Shown here: positions 9,144 through 18,165 of the stretch, piece after piece
How positions within the stretch are numbered: position 1 is the stretch's first letter
Layout: each line of letters opens with the position of its first letter
Source: Pseudomonadota bacterium
Lineage (GTDB): Bacteria > Pseudomonadota > Gammaproteobacteria > Steroidobacterales > Steroidobacteraceae
NCBI GenBank assembly: GCA_018241505.1
Contig: JAFEDS010000024.1
Span: 122,252-186,251 of the forward strand
Length of the DNA stretch: 64,000 bases
Direction of reading: 5' to 3'
The notes under the pieces: model-generated
Told to the model about the DNA's origin: nothing
The model's input: the letters and a program-made list of their open reading frames with translations, nothing else
Database searches by the model: none
Made by a program: the position numbers and the translations under genes

Positions 9144-10055
9144 TCAGGGCTGCCTCTCGGCTTCCAGCCACGTGGAAATGAGCCGGTAGGAAATCGAGTG
9201 AGAAGGCGGCACGAACGGCAATCCGTCCGAGCGAATCTGGGCGCGCGTAAACCAGCGGGCATCCTCCAACTCATCCCCGATCCGGATGGCGCTCCCCTTT
9301 TCCGCGTCCGCCTGGAATCCGACCATCAGAGATGACGGAAACGGCCACGGCTGCGACGAATCGTAGCGGGGATTTGTGACAACGACCCCTGTTTCCTCCA
9401 GTACCTCGCGCAGCACCGCATCTTCGAGGCTCTCACCCGGCTCGACAAATCCCGCCAACGTCGAGTAACGCCCGGCAGGCCAACCGGCCTGGCGGCCCAG
9501 CAGCGCGTGTTCACCGTCGGTCACCAGCACAATGATTGCTGGGTCAATGCGAGGAAAGAACTCATGTGGCTCCGCCTGGTTGGTGCAGCGGATTACATGC
9601 CCTGCACGCTCGGGCAGCGCTTTGAAGCCGCAGACGCCACAGAAGCGTTGGCGCTTGCGCCAGACGGTGAGCGCTCGCGCATATGCGAGCAGGCCCGCCT
9701 GCTCGGCCGACAATAGTGGAGTGAGTGGGCGCAGTTCTTCGAAGCTCGTGCCCGGTGGCGCTTCGAACGCTTGGCTGTCGCTTATCTCAGCGAGCACGCA
9801 CCGGGCGCCGTTGTACCAGCCCAGCAGGATCAGCGAGTGTGGATCAGGGTCGTGCAGAACGGGGTGCTGGTCGCGCGTAAGGAACGCGATGCGCGGCTGG
9901 GAACTGGTGTGCACCAACTGCGCGGTGTCCCGCGCCATGATGTAAAGGGTTTCGGGGTCGGACAGCGCGGCGGCGGGCCAACCGGCTTCTTCGCGCACAT
10001 CGGCGCGGCGGTCAATGTACGGTCCCGCGAAGAAATTCGGGCGAATAGGGTCCAT
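9144..10055 (-). CDS. nudC: NAD(+) diphosphatase NudC
   Basis: The 303-aa Nudix hydrolase is expected to cleave NADH to NMNH and AMP and to remove NAD caps from RNA. The Nudix box is intact (GFVEPGESLEDAVLREVLEE, then TG), followed by the NudC-specific SQPWPFPSSLMVGF stretch. A zinc-ribbon region precedes it (FCGVCG, later RCTNQ), but the expected fourth Cys is missing, so the zinc site looks degenerate. I chose the ATG at 10055 (MDPIRPNFF); an in-frame start 13 codons upstream adds residues not typical of the family. It forms an operon with the downstream NRDE gene. Confidence 0.9.
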   Translation of the reverse strand: MDPIRPNFFAGPYIDRRADVREEAGWPAAALSDPETLYIMARDTAQLVHTSSQPRIAFLTRDQHPVLHDPDPHSLILLGWYNGARCVLAEISDSQAFEAPPGTSFEELRPLTPLLSAEQAGLLAYARALTVWRKRQRFCGVCGFKALPERAGHVIRCTNQAEPHEFFPRIDPAIIVLVTDGEHALLGRQAGWPAGRYSTLAGFVEPGESLEDAVLREVLEETGVVVTNPRYDSSQPWPFPSSLMVGFQADAEKGSAIRIGDELEDARWFTRAQIRSDGLPFVPPSHSISYRLISTWLEAERQP

Positions 10056-10183
10056 GAGGCGGCTTTGCTGGGCTAAAGGGGCATTGTAGAGCACACGTGG
10101 GGCGCGCGTGGGTGGGCTGGTATGGCGCCGCGCTTTGTGCTTGAGGGCCCGTGCGCTGCGGGTGCGGTCGCCGCCCCAGCTTG

Positions 10184-11644
10184 CTAGTCGTTGTCCGGGC
10201 GCCGTGCGCGGACACGCGGGTCAATAGATGCGCGGTTCAATGCCCTGACAGCCGCAAAGTGCGCATCATGGTTGCCTCTATTGAACAGCGACCAAGGCTC
10301 TCCGGCATTCAGCGCCTCGGTCGCAGGCGCGAGCGAGTTCTTAAACGCAGCGAGCTGCATGGCCGCCTCGTCGAACTTCATATGCTCACTGGCCACGCTG
10401 ATCTGCCGGACAACCAACACCAGGCTTTTCAGCATCACCCTGGCCCGAGCGCGTGCCTCCAGTCCACCGCTGACATTCACATTTCGTGGCTCGGGGAAGC
10501 ATTCAGCGAGGTCGCGCAACTCACGATCGACGGTATTGGTGGCCAGCAAGCTCACTTGTGCGTCGTGATCGGCAATAGCTGAATCCAGGACTGCGACAAT
10601 GTCAGCAATCTCCCGCAGTCTGAGCTCCACGGAATCCGGCTCGGTCGGCTGCTCGCCATCGCCGATCGCCTGCAGGTACGCGACGAGATCACGCCGGTCT
10701 TGCGCGGTCAAACCAAGGTAGAACTCACGGTCGAAGTGCGCGACCACTTGTGCGTAGTTTACGTAGCGGCCGTCGTGAAAGTAGGGACCGTTGAAGTTGG
10801 CGTTGATCAATGTCGGCGTCTTGAATGTGCCGCCGGAAGCCACGTTGTGTTGCTGGTGGTCAACAAACAGGCCGTGCGGCGGATGGCAGGTTGCGCAACT
10901 CGAGCTCGGGTCGTGTGTGAACGGTCGGTTGAACAACGCCTCGCCCCGAGCCTCCGACTCCGAAGTGGGTTGCGCCAACTTGCCATCGGCCAACAGACGA
11001 GGATTCGGCAGGAAATCGATGTCCTCAATATAAAGAACCAGCGCATCGAGAAGCTTCTGCGACGGCTCCGGGCCGGCAAACTCGTTTGAGATGACATTCC
11101 GCACAAAATCGCGGAGCGACAGCATGCGGCCGTCGTGGCCATAGGGCGCCAGGGAATGGGCGCCGCGCAGGCTGGGTGTTGTAAGCGGATCCAGCACGCC
11201 GTCATCGGCGTGCGGGTTGAAGATTGCGCCCGTCGTGTCGAAGGTCCCCGACACTGTCGACAAGCCTGGAATGTACAACCGGGGATTGGTTGTTCCATTG
11301 ATATGACAGGTGTTGCAACTGACACCGGCGCGGCGCGCAGCAGCCCCGAGAATGGCCGGGGAGTTGAATGCAACTTCGCCCAGCACAACCAGTTGCGAGC
11401 GGTGGCCGCCGCGGCTCTCCGACCTGAATACTTCGCGCGGGCGGTCGAAGATTTCATCACCGAGCTCCGAGCCTGGAGGCAACACAGTCGTGGTAACAGG
11501 CGGGGCAACAGGCGCGCCTGCGATCGACGCAGCTGGGGCGAGCGGCCCCGGGGGCGCCGCCGCCACGCTCGACGCGATCAGCACCAGGCCCAACACTTTT
11601 ATTCCCAGCGCCACAGACTGCGACCCTGGCGTCTTTATTCCCAT
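10184..11644 (-). CDS. Di-haem cytochrome c peroxidase family protein
   Basis: The 486-aa protein is predicted to be exported (signal peptide to about residue 30) and has two CXXCH haem c sites, CNTCH at 110-114 and CATCH at 250-254. Around them are family motifs such as TPSLRGAHSLAPYGHDGR and TPTLINANFNGPYFHDGRYV. This fits the CcpA/MauG superfamily of periplasmic di-haem enzymes, which reduce peroxide or oxidise protein or small substrates. It is longer than classical peroxidases (about 320-350 aa); the extra C-terminal part from about residue 350 is helical, without recognised motifs. It is divergent from the phospholipase C-like gene across 158 bp. The substrate cannot be told from sequence. 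Confidence 0.8.
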   Translation of the reverse strand: MGIKTPGSQSVALGIKVLGLVLIASSVAAAPPGPLAPAASIAGAPVAPPVTTTVLPPGSELGDEIFDRPREVFRSESRGGHRSQLVVLGEVAFNSPAILGAAARRAGVSCNTCHINGTTNPRLYIPGLSTVSGTFDTTGAIFNPHADDGVLDPLTTPSLRGAHSLAPYGHDGRMLSLRDFVRNVISNEFAGPEPSQKLLDALVLYIEDIDFLPNPRLLADGKLAQPTSESEARGEALFNRPFTHDPSSSCATCHPPHGLFVDHQQHNVASGGTFKTPTLINANFNGPYFHDGRYVNYAQVVAHFDREFYLGLTAQDRRDLVAYLQAIGDGEQPTEPDSVELRLREIADIVAVLDSAIADHDAQVSLLATNTVDRELRDLAECFPEPRNVNVSGGLEARARARVMLKSLVLVVRQISVASEHMKFDEAAMQLAAFKNSLAPATEALNAGEPWSLFNRGNHDAHFAAVRALNRASIDPRVRARRPDND

Positions 11645-11802
11645 TGGAGCGTTCCCGAGCCCGAGCAGAATTCAGGCGATCGATACCAGACATCGTGACT
11701 GACGTGGTTATTCCTGACACGCACTATATTTTTTCCGACAACAAATTTGTAACGCGGCCTTCCTAGCATGCGGCGGCTCATAAACTTCATCAGGGGAATT
11801 CC

Positions 11803-13797
11803 GTGGTCAATCACCGAACCAAGCTGTCAGCTTTCGTGACGGCAACCTTAACCACGTGCGCGCTGCTGTCGGCGGCCGTGTCGACGGCGCACGAACGCGA
11901 CAGTGGCCGAAAAAGACAGATCAAGCATGTGGTCATCATTTTTCAGGAGAACGCCTCGTTCGACCACTACTTCGCAACTTACCCCGATGCGAAGAACACC
12001 GACGGCGTGCATTTCAGGACCCGCCCCGAGACACCGACCGTCAACGGTCTCACGGACGGCAACAGCCAGTTCCCCGAGCGTGTCAATGTGGGCCTGCACG
12101 ATTTCAACCCCAATCAGACTGTTGGGACGCCCACCGGCATGAACCCGAACGGTGGTGCCAATCCATTTCGCATGACCCGCGACCAGATCGTCACCTGCTC
12201 AAACAATCACGATTACCAGGGTGAGCAGTTGGCCACCAACTCGGGCTTCATGGACAAGTTCCCGCAGCAGAACGTGTCAACGCCGCCCCAGCCGGGCTGC
12301 GCCACCGACGGCTCAACCGTGATGGGATACTTCGACGGCAACACTGTGACGGCCATGTGGGGCTGGGCGCAGCGCTTCTCCATGAGTGACAACTCGTGGG
12401 GTACCACGTATGGCCCGTCCACCCCCGGCGCCTTGAACCTGGTCTCCGGCCAGACCGCCGGTGCAGTGGTGCATCAATTTACGGGAGCCAGGGACAGCCA
12501 TGGCCGATTGACCGACACCATCGTTGCGACCACCATCCCTGATACGTTTTTCGTAGGCAAAGCCAACCCGGTTGTGATGGCGGACCAACTCGGCGCCGGC
12601 GGCAAAGTTGCCCTGCAAACAGGCACGTTGGTCACCGATCTGGATCCGTATCTGGATGACTGCGGTAACGACAAAGGTGGCACGGCCACTGCCAATCCCG
12701 GCACAGTCGAAATGACCGGCAAGAATGTCGGCGATCTGCTCAATGCGAAAGGCGTGAGCTGGGGATGGTTCGCCGGCGGCTTCCGGACCGCCGCCAAGCC
12801 GAATCCGGTCACCACGGACCCGGCGAACCCAATGGGGGGCGTCAATAACGACCCGTTTGGGGTTCCTTCATTCGGTGGCGATGTCAATGGCGGCGACGGT
12901 CAGGCGACTCACACGAACGATGGCGGTGTCTTTACACCCGCGGTGTGCAACGCCAAGCACGTCCTGCACCCGGATGCGACTCGTACATTCGATGGGAATA
13001 CGCAGATCCTTCACCCGGTTCGCGGTGACTACAACCCGCACCACTCACCGTTCCAGTATTACGCGTCGACGCGCAATCCGCATCACTTGCCGCCGAAGAA
13101 CGTTGCTGAGATCGGTCACAACGGACAGGCCAACCATCAGTACGACCTGCTGGACTTCTATGCCGCGCTGCAAGCCGGCAACCTGCCGGCCGTGTCCTTC
13201 ATCAAGGCCATCAACCGGGATGACGGTCATCCGGGCGGTGAATCGGACCCGCTCGCTGAGCAACGGTTCCTCGTTCAGACAATCAATCAACTGGAGAAGT
13301 CCCCCGAGTGGGAGTCAACTGCGGTATTCATCGCATGGGACGATTCGGACGGCTGGTACGATCATGCCGCTCCGCCGCTCGTGAATCCGTCGGCTGCTCC
13401 CGGCTTTGACGGGGTCAGTTCCGCCAACGGCGGCAACTGCGGCACGCCGAAGTCGGACGCTCTTCAGGGTCGCTGCGGATTTGGTCCGCGGTTGGTTCTG
13501 AACATGGTGTCACCGTGGTCCAAGGTGAACTATGTTGACCACACGTTGACCGACCAATCCTCGTTGTTGCGTTTCATTGAGGACAACTGGGGCTTGGACT
13601 ATATCGACGGGCCCGCCAGGCGCGACGCAACCAACGGGCGGCGTCAACCCAGCTTCGCGCTGGCGCCGCAGAAGCAGTCGTTTGATGTGGTCACGGGATC
13701 CTTTGACAACATGTTTGATGACGAGCCGCACATGCAGCGGTTCATTCTCGATCCTGTGACGGGATTGCCGCTCAGGGATGAGCGCGGAGGCTACTAG
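11803..13797 (+). CDS. Phospholipase C/acid phosphatase family phosphoesterase
   Basis: The 664-aa exported protein (signal peptide to about residue 29, STAHER) belongs to the PF04185 phosphoesterase family. The metal/nucleophile region HVVIIFQENASFDHYFATYP lies at residues 42-61 and a second conserved stretch (VFIAWDDSDGWYDH) lies near residue 510. Relatives hydrolyse phosphatidylcholine or phosphomonoesters outside the cytoplasm. No Tat twin-arginine motif is visible, so Sec export is likely. The start is a GTG with AGGGGA 6 nt upstream. A strong hairpin follows the stop. Substrate is unassigned. Confidence 0.83.
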   Translation: MVNHRTKLSAFVTATLTTCALLSAAVSTAHERDSGRKRQIKHVVIIFQENASFDHYFATYPDAKNTDGVHFRTRPETPTVNGLTDGNSQFPERVNVGLHDFNPNQTVGTPTGMNPNGGANPFRMTRDQIVTCSNNHDYQGEQLATNSGFMDKFPQQNVSTPPQPGCATDGSTVMGYFDGNTVTAMWGWAQRFSMSDNSWGTTYGPSTPGALNLVSGQTAGAVVHQFTGARDSHGRLTDTIVATTIPDTFFVGKANPVVMADQLGAGGKVALQTGTLVTDLDPYLDDCGNDKGGTATANPGTVEMTGKNVGDLLNAKGVSWGWFAGGFRTAAKPNPVTTDPANPMGGVNNDPFGVPSFGGDVNGGDGQATHTNDGGVFTPAVCNAKHVLHPDATRTFDGNTQILHPVRGDYNPHHSPFQYYASTRNPHHLPPKNVAEIGHNGQANHQYDLLDFYAALQAGNLPAVSFIKAINRDDGHPGGESDPLAEQRFLVQTINQLEKSPEWESTAVFIAWDDSDGWYDHAAPPLVNPSAAPGFDGVSSANGGNCGTPKSDALQGRCGFGPRLVLNMVSPWSKVNYVDHTLTDQSSLLRFIEDNWGLDYIDGPARRDATNGRRQPSFALAPQKQSFDVVTGSFDNMFDDEPHMQRFILDPVTGLPLRDERGGY

Positions 13798-13816
13798 AAC
13801 CGGAGTGTTCGAACGA

Positions 13817-13836
13817 GGCGGGGCTTCGGCCCCGCC
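13817..13836. terminator. Hairpin terminator between convergent genes
   Basis: GGCGGGGC, loop TTCG, GCCCCGCC: an 8-bp perfect stem with a UUCG tetraloop, followed on the + strand by GCTGTTTATT. It sits between the phospholipase C stop (13797) and the stop of the convergent lipoprotein gene (13842). Confidence 0.75.
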
Positions 13837-13841
13837 GCTGT

Positions 13842-15362
13842 TTATTCAAACAAGGTGGTCAGGATGGTGGAAATGCTGTTCGCGAATTCCCGCCAGGCCG
13901 AAATGGCGGTGCCGTTCGGAGCAACCGCAAGCGCTGCGCCATCATCAACCACCGATCCATCGTCCACAGCTACCGGCGCACTCCATCCTGCTCCAGGCGT
14001 ATAGACCGCAGAGCGGCCCACGCTTATTTGGCCCTCATGGGTACGTGTCCAGATCGCAACAGCGTCGCCTTGCGCATCGAACGCTATCTGAGGCGATTCT
14101 GTGTATTCGGAGGTAGCCGAATCCGCTTCCGATATTACGGCGGATGCAGACCAGTTGCCGCCCACGGGCAGTACCGTATAGCGCAAATGCGCCAATTGCG
14201 GCACGGTGGGGTCCGACCTCATCCAAACTGCCATCGCGTTGCCCGTCTGATCGATTGCTACTTCCGGCAAGCCGTTGTTGTTTCCGCCCGCTTCCACCAA
14301 CAGGGGTGCCCCCCAGCCTGAGGCCGGCGTGTAGTGATTCGACCAGATCGAGTTGTCATCCTGGACCCAGATCACCTCGGCAGCGCCCGCGGCATTGACC
14401 GCGAGTTTCGGAAGGAAGGCACTGAGCGTCGCGTCGTTGGCGATCATCGCAGCGGGGACACTCCAGTGTCCCGTGCTCGACTGGTAGTTGCTGGACCAGA
14501 TGTGAGATACGCTTCCGGCCTGCGGGGAATCGGTTTGCATCCAGACGGCCACGAGGTTGCCGTGGGCGTCCGCTACGACATAGGGTCTTACGGCGTTACC
14601 CGTCGCTGTATCCATCTGCACCGGAGCGCTCCAGGTCGTAGTCCCGACCGGCAGCCGGCTGTAGTAGACGTGATTGCGCGTCCCATCGAGTTGTTGCCAG
14701 AGCACGAAGGCGTTACCGGCAGAGTCGTAGACAACCTGAGAGTACGCTTGAGAAACGACGGCCGTGTCGATTCGGGCAGCAACACTCCAACTGCCCGCAT
14801 CGGTGTATCTGCTCTCCCAGACTTCATTGGTTCCATTCACCTGTTGTGGCCAGACGGCCAGTGTGTCCCCGCTATCGGCAATTGCAACATGAGGGACTGC
14901 GTCGGCGCTGAGATCATCGCCGCCGCCAAGCAATGCCAGCGACGTCGGCGTGCTCCATTGTTTCGAGTCCGGTGCAAAACGGCTGGCCCAAAGCCGCACG
15001 CCATCCATGCCGCTTCGTTCCCGCCAGATCAGCGCCGCGGTGCCATGGGCATTCACCGCAAGTTGGACACCGGCCTCTGCGAGTTGGTCGTACTGGTGAA
15101 CCTGCACCGCAGCCCGCCAGCTTCGACTTGCTTCCGGTGTGGGTGGCGGCGGGTTGGCAGGTGGCGGACCGCTGGGTGGCGGGCCAGCCGGCGGATTCGT
15201 TGGTGGGTTGCTGGGTGGCGGATTGGCAGGCGGGGCGCTCGGTGGCGGACTGGCGGCCGGTGGGGTGCTTGCCGGGGGGCTGGCCGCAGGGCTACTTCCA
15301 CCTCCACACCCGATGCAAAGCACAGGAACGATAGGCGCAATCAGCGCAGCTCGAAATCTCAT
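13842..15362 (-). CDS. Lipoprotein with eight beta-propeller-like repeats (paralogue A)
   Basis: The 506-aa product has a lipoprotein signal (PVLCIGCGGGSS; likely lipidated Cys near residue 19), a proline-rich spacer of about 50 residues, and then eight repeats of about 50-60 residues. Each repeat has the pattern x-A-x-D-x-x-G-N-A-x-A-V-W, then a strand ending WSAP; examples are NLVAVWMQT and NAMAVWMRS. Eight such four-strand units suggest a beta-propeller on the cell surface or in the periplasm. A paralogue of the same design lies on the other side of yceI in the opposite orientation. I chose the ATG at 15362 because the signal peptide begins there; an upstream in-frame start adds 25 unlikely residues. 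No family name is recognised. Confidence 0.7.
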   Translation of the reverse strand: MRFRAALIAPIVPVLCIGCGGGSSPAASPPASTPPAASPPPSAPPANPPPSNPPTNPPAGPPPSGPPPANPPPPTPEASRSWRAAVQVHQYDQLAEAGVQLAVNAHGTAALIWRERSGMDGVRLWASRFAPDSKQWSTPTSLALLGGGDDLSADAVPHVAIADSGDTLAVWPQQVNGTNEVWESRYTDAGSWSVAARIDTAVVSQAYSQVVYDSAGNAFVLWQQLDGTRNHVYYSRLPVGTTTWSAPVQMDTATGNAVRPYVVADAHGNLVAVWMQTDSPQAGSVSHIWSSNYQSSTGHWSVPAAMIANDATLSAFLPKLAVNAAGAAEVIWVQDDNSIWSNHYTPASGWGAPLLVEAGGNNNGLPEVAIDQTGNAMAVWMRSDPTVPQLAHLRYTVLPVGGNWSASAVISEADSATSEYTESPQIAFDAQGDAVAIWTRTHEGQISVGRSAVYTPGAGWSAPVAVDDGSVVDDGAALAVAPNGTAISAWREFANSISTILTTLFE

Positions 15363-15592
15363 CTTGCAACATCCCTGGTACAGCTCCACAGGGTTGATCG
15401 CAAGTGTCGCCTTGTTCACGACACGTCGGAACGTCACGAGGAGACATCGCTCAGTTCCCCAGTGCGGTGCGCCGGTGCTCAGGCGATTTATTCAGAAGTT
15501 TTCAGCTCGTTTCAGCCGCATTTCAGGACTCTTCGGACCCGAAGCGGGCATGGTCCCGGACGCCCGACCTGCCGGGTTCACGGAAGTCACAC

Positions 15593-16246
15593 ATGATTCA
15601 TCTCACTGCCGTCCTGGGCCGCCGCGCTCTGCTGGCCACGCTGGCGCTCATGACAGCTCCGCTCCAAGCGACCACTTACACACTCGAGCCGGACTACACC
15701 CAGGGGGTTTTTCGGTGGAACCACCTGGGCTTTTCGAGCCCCGCGGCGCAGTTTGCTCAGGGTCAGGGAACCCTGGAATTCGACGCTGCCGAGCCGACGC
15801 GCTCGTCTGTAACGGTCACCATTCCCTTGAGCACTCTTTATACCGGCGTTCCGGGGCTGGATGAGGACTTCCGCTCCAGCGATTTCTTCGATACCGCGAA
15901 ATTCCCGACCGCCCGTTTCAAAAGTACCCAGGTCGAGCAGGGGGCGATGAAGAATCAACTCAGGGTCAAGGGTGAGTTGACTCTACATGGCACGACCAAG
16001 CCGGTGACTCTCGAAGTCACCATCGTCCGCATCGGCACGAACCCCAGATCGAGTCTGCCGACTGTCGGTTTTGACGGGATGACGACCCTGAAGCGCTCTG
16101 ACTTCGGGTTGGGTAAGTACGTGCCCCAGGTCGGTGATGAGATCGAGCTGCATGTGATCAGCCAGGCGGTGGAGGCGAAGGCGTATGCCGCGTACCTGAA
16201 AAAGCAGGAGGCGGAGGCCGCAGCCAACGCGGCGGCGAAGAAATAG
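15593..16246 (+). CDS. YceI family periplasmic protein
   Basis: The 217-aa protein has a signal peptide (residues 1-23, ending PLQA) and the full YceI lipocalin-like domain: YTLEPDYTQGVFRWNHLGFS at the start, DFFDTAKFPTARFKS in the middle and VKGELTLHGTTKPVTLEV after it. YceI proteins bind polyisoprenoid or other amphiphilic molecules in the periplasm. The lysine/alanine-rich end (KKQEAEAAANAAAKK) is an extension. An imperfect copy of the last 20 or so bases, including a second TAG, follows the stop. The start ATG is set by the signal peptide; a longer frame extends upstream but has no coding character. It lies between two paralogous lipoprotein genes. Confidence 0.85.
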   Translation: MIHLTAVLGRRALLATLALMTAPLQATTYTLEPDYTQGVFRWNHLGFSSPAAQFAQGQGTLEFDAAEPTRSSVTVTIPLSTLYTGVPGLDEDFRSSDFFDTAKFPTARFKSTQVEQGAMKNQLRVKGELTLHGTTKPVTLEVTIVRIGTNPRSSLPTVGFDGMTTLKRSDFGLGKYVPQVGDEIELHVISQAVEAKAYAAYLKKQEAEAAANAAAKK

Positions 16247-16468
16247 GGGGCGGCGGCGCAGAAATAGGCAGCCGCGGGTCGGCATCCGGGGTGTTGGTTC
16301 CGGGCTCGTGTATCGGCGCGTGGCCGGCTCGTAGCGGTGTGTCCGACATTTGTAGCTTTTCGCGGCCACTCGTCATTGTAATGTTGGATTCGCGCGGATC
16401 GTGTCAGATTGCCACGGACGTTCACGATCTAATGGAGGATCGTGCTTCCCGGCTCGAGAGACTTCAAT

Positions 16469-18127
16469 ATGCTCCCGCGAAATGCCTGTGTCGCAAGCGC
16501 CGCCCTCCTGATATGCACCGCCTGTGGCGGCGGCAATAGTCCAAGCTCCGGATATCAGAATCCACCGCCCCCCAATCAGAGCCCACCGCCGCCTACCTAC
16601 ACCGTGGGAGGCACCGTCAGCGGATTGCGCGGATCGGGTTTGAAGCTGCAGAACGGCACGGGCCACCTGTCCGTCGCCGCAGCGGGCGCATTTACGTTCC
16701 CCGACCCATTGGCTGGCGGCAGCGCCTATGCAGTGTCTATTGAGACTCAGCCGACGAATCCCGCTCAGACCTGCACCGTGGCAAATGGAAGTGGCACGAT
16801 CGGCCAGGCCAACATCACCAATATTGCAGTTACCTGCGCGACTCTCGAGACCGGCCGGCACTGGCAAACGGCTACTGCGCTCGAGCAGGTTGCCGGGGTA
16901 TTCGATGACAGCGCAGGCGTCGCGGTGAATGCGCACGGAAAAGCTGTAGCGGCATGGCGCCGGCAGCTTGCAAACGGGCTGTTCCAAATCTGGGCCAGTC
17001 GCTACTCGCCGGGCCCGGGGACCTGGAGCGCACCGGTGCGGATTGGTCCTGAGAGCGGGACAGGCAATTTCGGTGCGTCGGGACCGCCGACTCTGGCGAT
17101 CGCCGATGATGGCAACACGGTGGTCGCGTGGCCTCAGCTAGAGAACGGCATCGTTGAGGTGTTTGCGAGTCAGTATACGGATGCGGGAGGATGGGGAGCC
17201 GCTACGCGCGTAAGCAGCGCAGGGTCGCCGTTTGCTGTCAATCCTTCGGTCGTATTCGATTCCAATGGCAACTCGCTGCTCACCTGGGAACAGGCCGAAG
17301 GCACGAGTGATCACATCCAGTTCAGCCGCCTTGCCTCGGGGGCGACGACGTGGTCCACGCCTGTACAGCTTGATACTGCCGTGACCGAAGCCGGTAGTGC
17401 GCGATTGGCCGCAGACACTAATGGCAATGCCGTGGCGATCTGGGTGCAAGACGAGTTGGTGCAGGGGGCCTTCGTCAGTCGTATCTGGTCGAGCACCTAC
17501 ACGAGTGCGGGAACTTGGAGCGCTCCTGTGTTGGCGGGTGGTGACCCCAACTCACAAGTGAGCAATGATAGGGTTGCCAGCAATGGTGCCGGAATCGCCC
17601 AAGCTCTCTGGCAGCAGGCGGACGGTTCGCTCTGGTCGAGCCGCTACACACCCGGAACCGGTTGGGACACCGCGAAGCAGGTTGAGGCAGCCGCCAGTGG
17701 CGCGGGCACGGCAGAGCTGACGATGGATCAGAATGGGAACGTGCTGGCAGTGTGGCAGAGGGCCAGCGCGCAGATGGGCCACATCTTCTATTCGCGTCTG
17801 TCCGCGAATGACGGCTGGACCGCCCCGGCCCCTGTTTCACCGGGCGATGCGGGCGCGGCCGAGAGCTCCGAATTTCCAAAAATCGCCTTTGATAGTCAGG
17901 GAGAGGCGATTGCCGTATGGACACGCCTCGTCGGAGCTGACATGTCGGCACGCTCAGCTCTTTACACACCGGCGACCGGCTGGGGCGACGCTGTGGATAT
18001 CGCGAACTCCACCAATGTTGTGGCCGCCACAGTCGCGGTTGCGCCGGATGGCACGGGAATCGCTGTATGGGACCAGGCTGTCGGCCCGCCAAACGGAACG
18101 GCGCTCTGGTCGAGCCGGTTCGAGTGA
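16469..18127 (+). CDS. Lipoprotein with eight beta-propeller-like repeats (paralogue B)
   Basis: The 552-aa product has a lipobox (ICTACGGGNS), a short proline-rich linker, and an extra domain of about 90 residues not seen in paralogue A (YTVGGTVSGLRGSGLKLQNG, ending TVTC-like), which resembles a carboxypeptidase-regulatory or Big-like beta-sandwich. It then carries eight repeats of the same type as paralogue A (for example NAVAIWVQD, EAIAVWTRL; strands ending WSAP or WTAP). Repeats align one to one with those of paralogue A, so an inverted duplication is likely. GAGAG lies 8 nt before the chosen ATG. Exported, surface-associated role likely; ligand unknown. Confidence 0.7.
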   Translation: MLPRNACVASAALLICTACGGGNSPSSGYQNPPPPNQSPPPPTYTVGGTVSGLRGSGLKLQNGTGHLSVAAAGAFTFPDPLAGGSAYAVSIETQPTNPAQTCTVANGSGTIGQANITNIAVTCATLETGRHWQTATALEQVAGVFDDSAGVAVNAHGKAVAAWRRQLANGLFQIWASRYSPGPGTWSAPVRIGPESGTGNFGASGPPTLAIADDGNTVVAWPQLENGIVEVFASQYTDAGGWGAATRVSSAGSPFAVNPSVVFDSNGNSLLTWEQAEGTSDHIQFSRLASGATTWSTPVQLDTAVTEAGSARLAADTNGNAVAIWVQDELVQGAFVSRIWSSTYTSAGTWSAPVLAGGDPNSQVSNDRVASNGAGIAQALWQQADGSLWSSRYTPGTGWDTAKQVEAAASGAGTAELTMDQNGNVLAVWQRASAQMGHIFYSRLSANDGWTAPAPVSPGDAGAAESSEFPKIAFDSQGEAIAVWTRLVGADMSARSALYTPATGWGDAVDIANSTNVVAATVAVAPDGTGIAVWDQAVGPPNGTALWSSRFE

Positions 18128-18128
18128 G

Positions 18129-18150
18129 CGGCGGTGATCCAACACCGCCG
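18129..18150. terminator. Stem-loop between convergent genes
   Basis: CGGCGGTG, six-base loop, CACCGCCG starts one base after the stop of lipoprotein paralogue B and lies 16 bp from the pyruvate carboxylase stop. No clear T-run follows on either strand, so termination strength is uncertain. Confidence 0.5.
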
Positions 18151-18165
18151 GCTCGAGCGCCACGG

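Noticed and set aside
14334-15596. A 420-codon open frame opposite lipoprotein paralogue A
   Set aside because: Antisense to a repeat protein; its tryptophan- and arginine-rich part mirrors the proline-rich linker.
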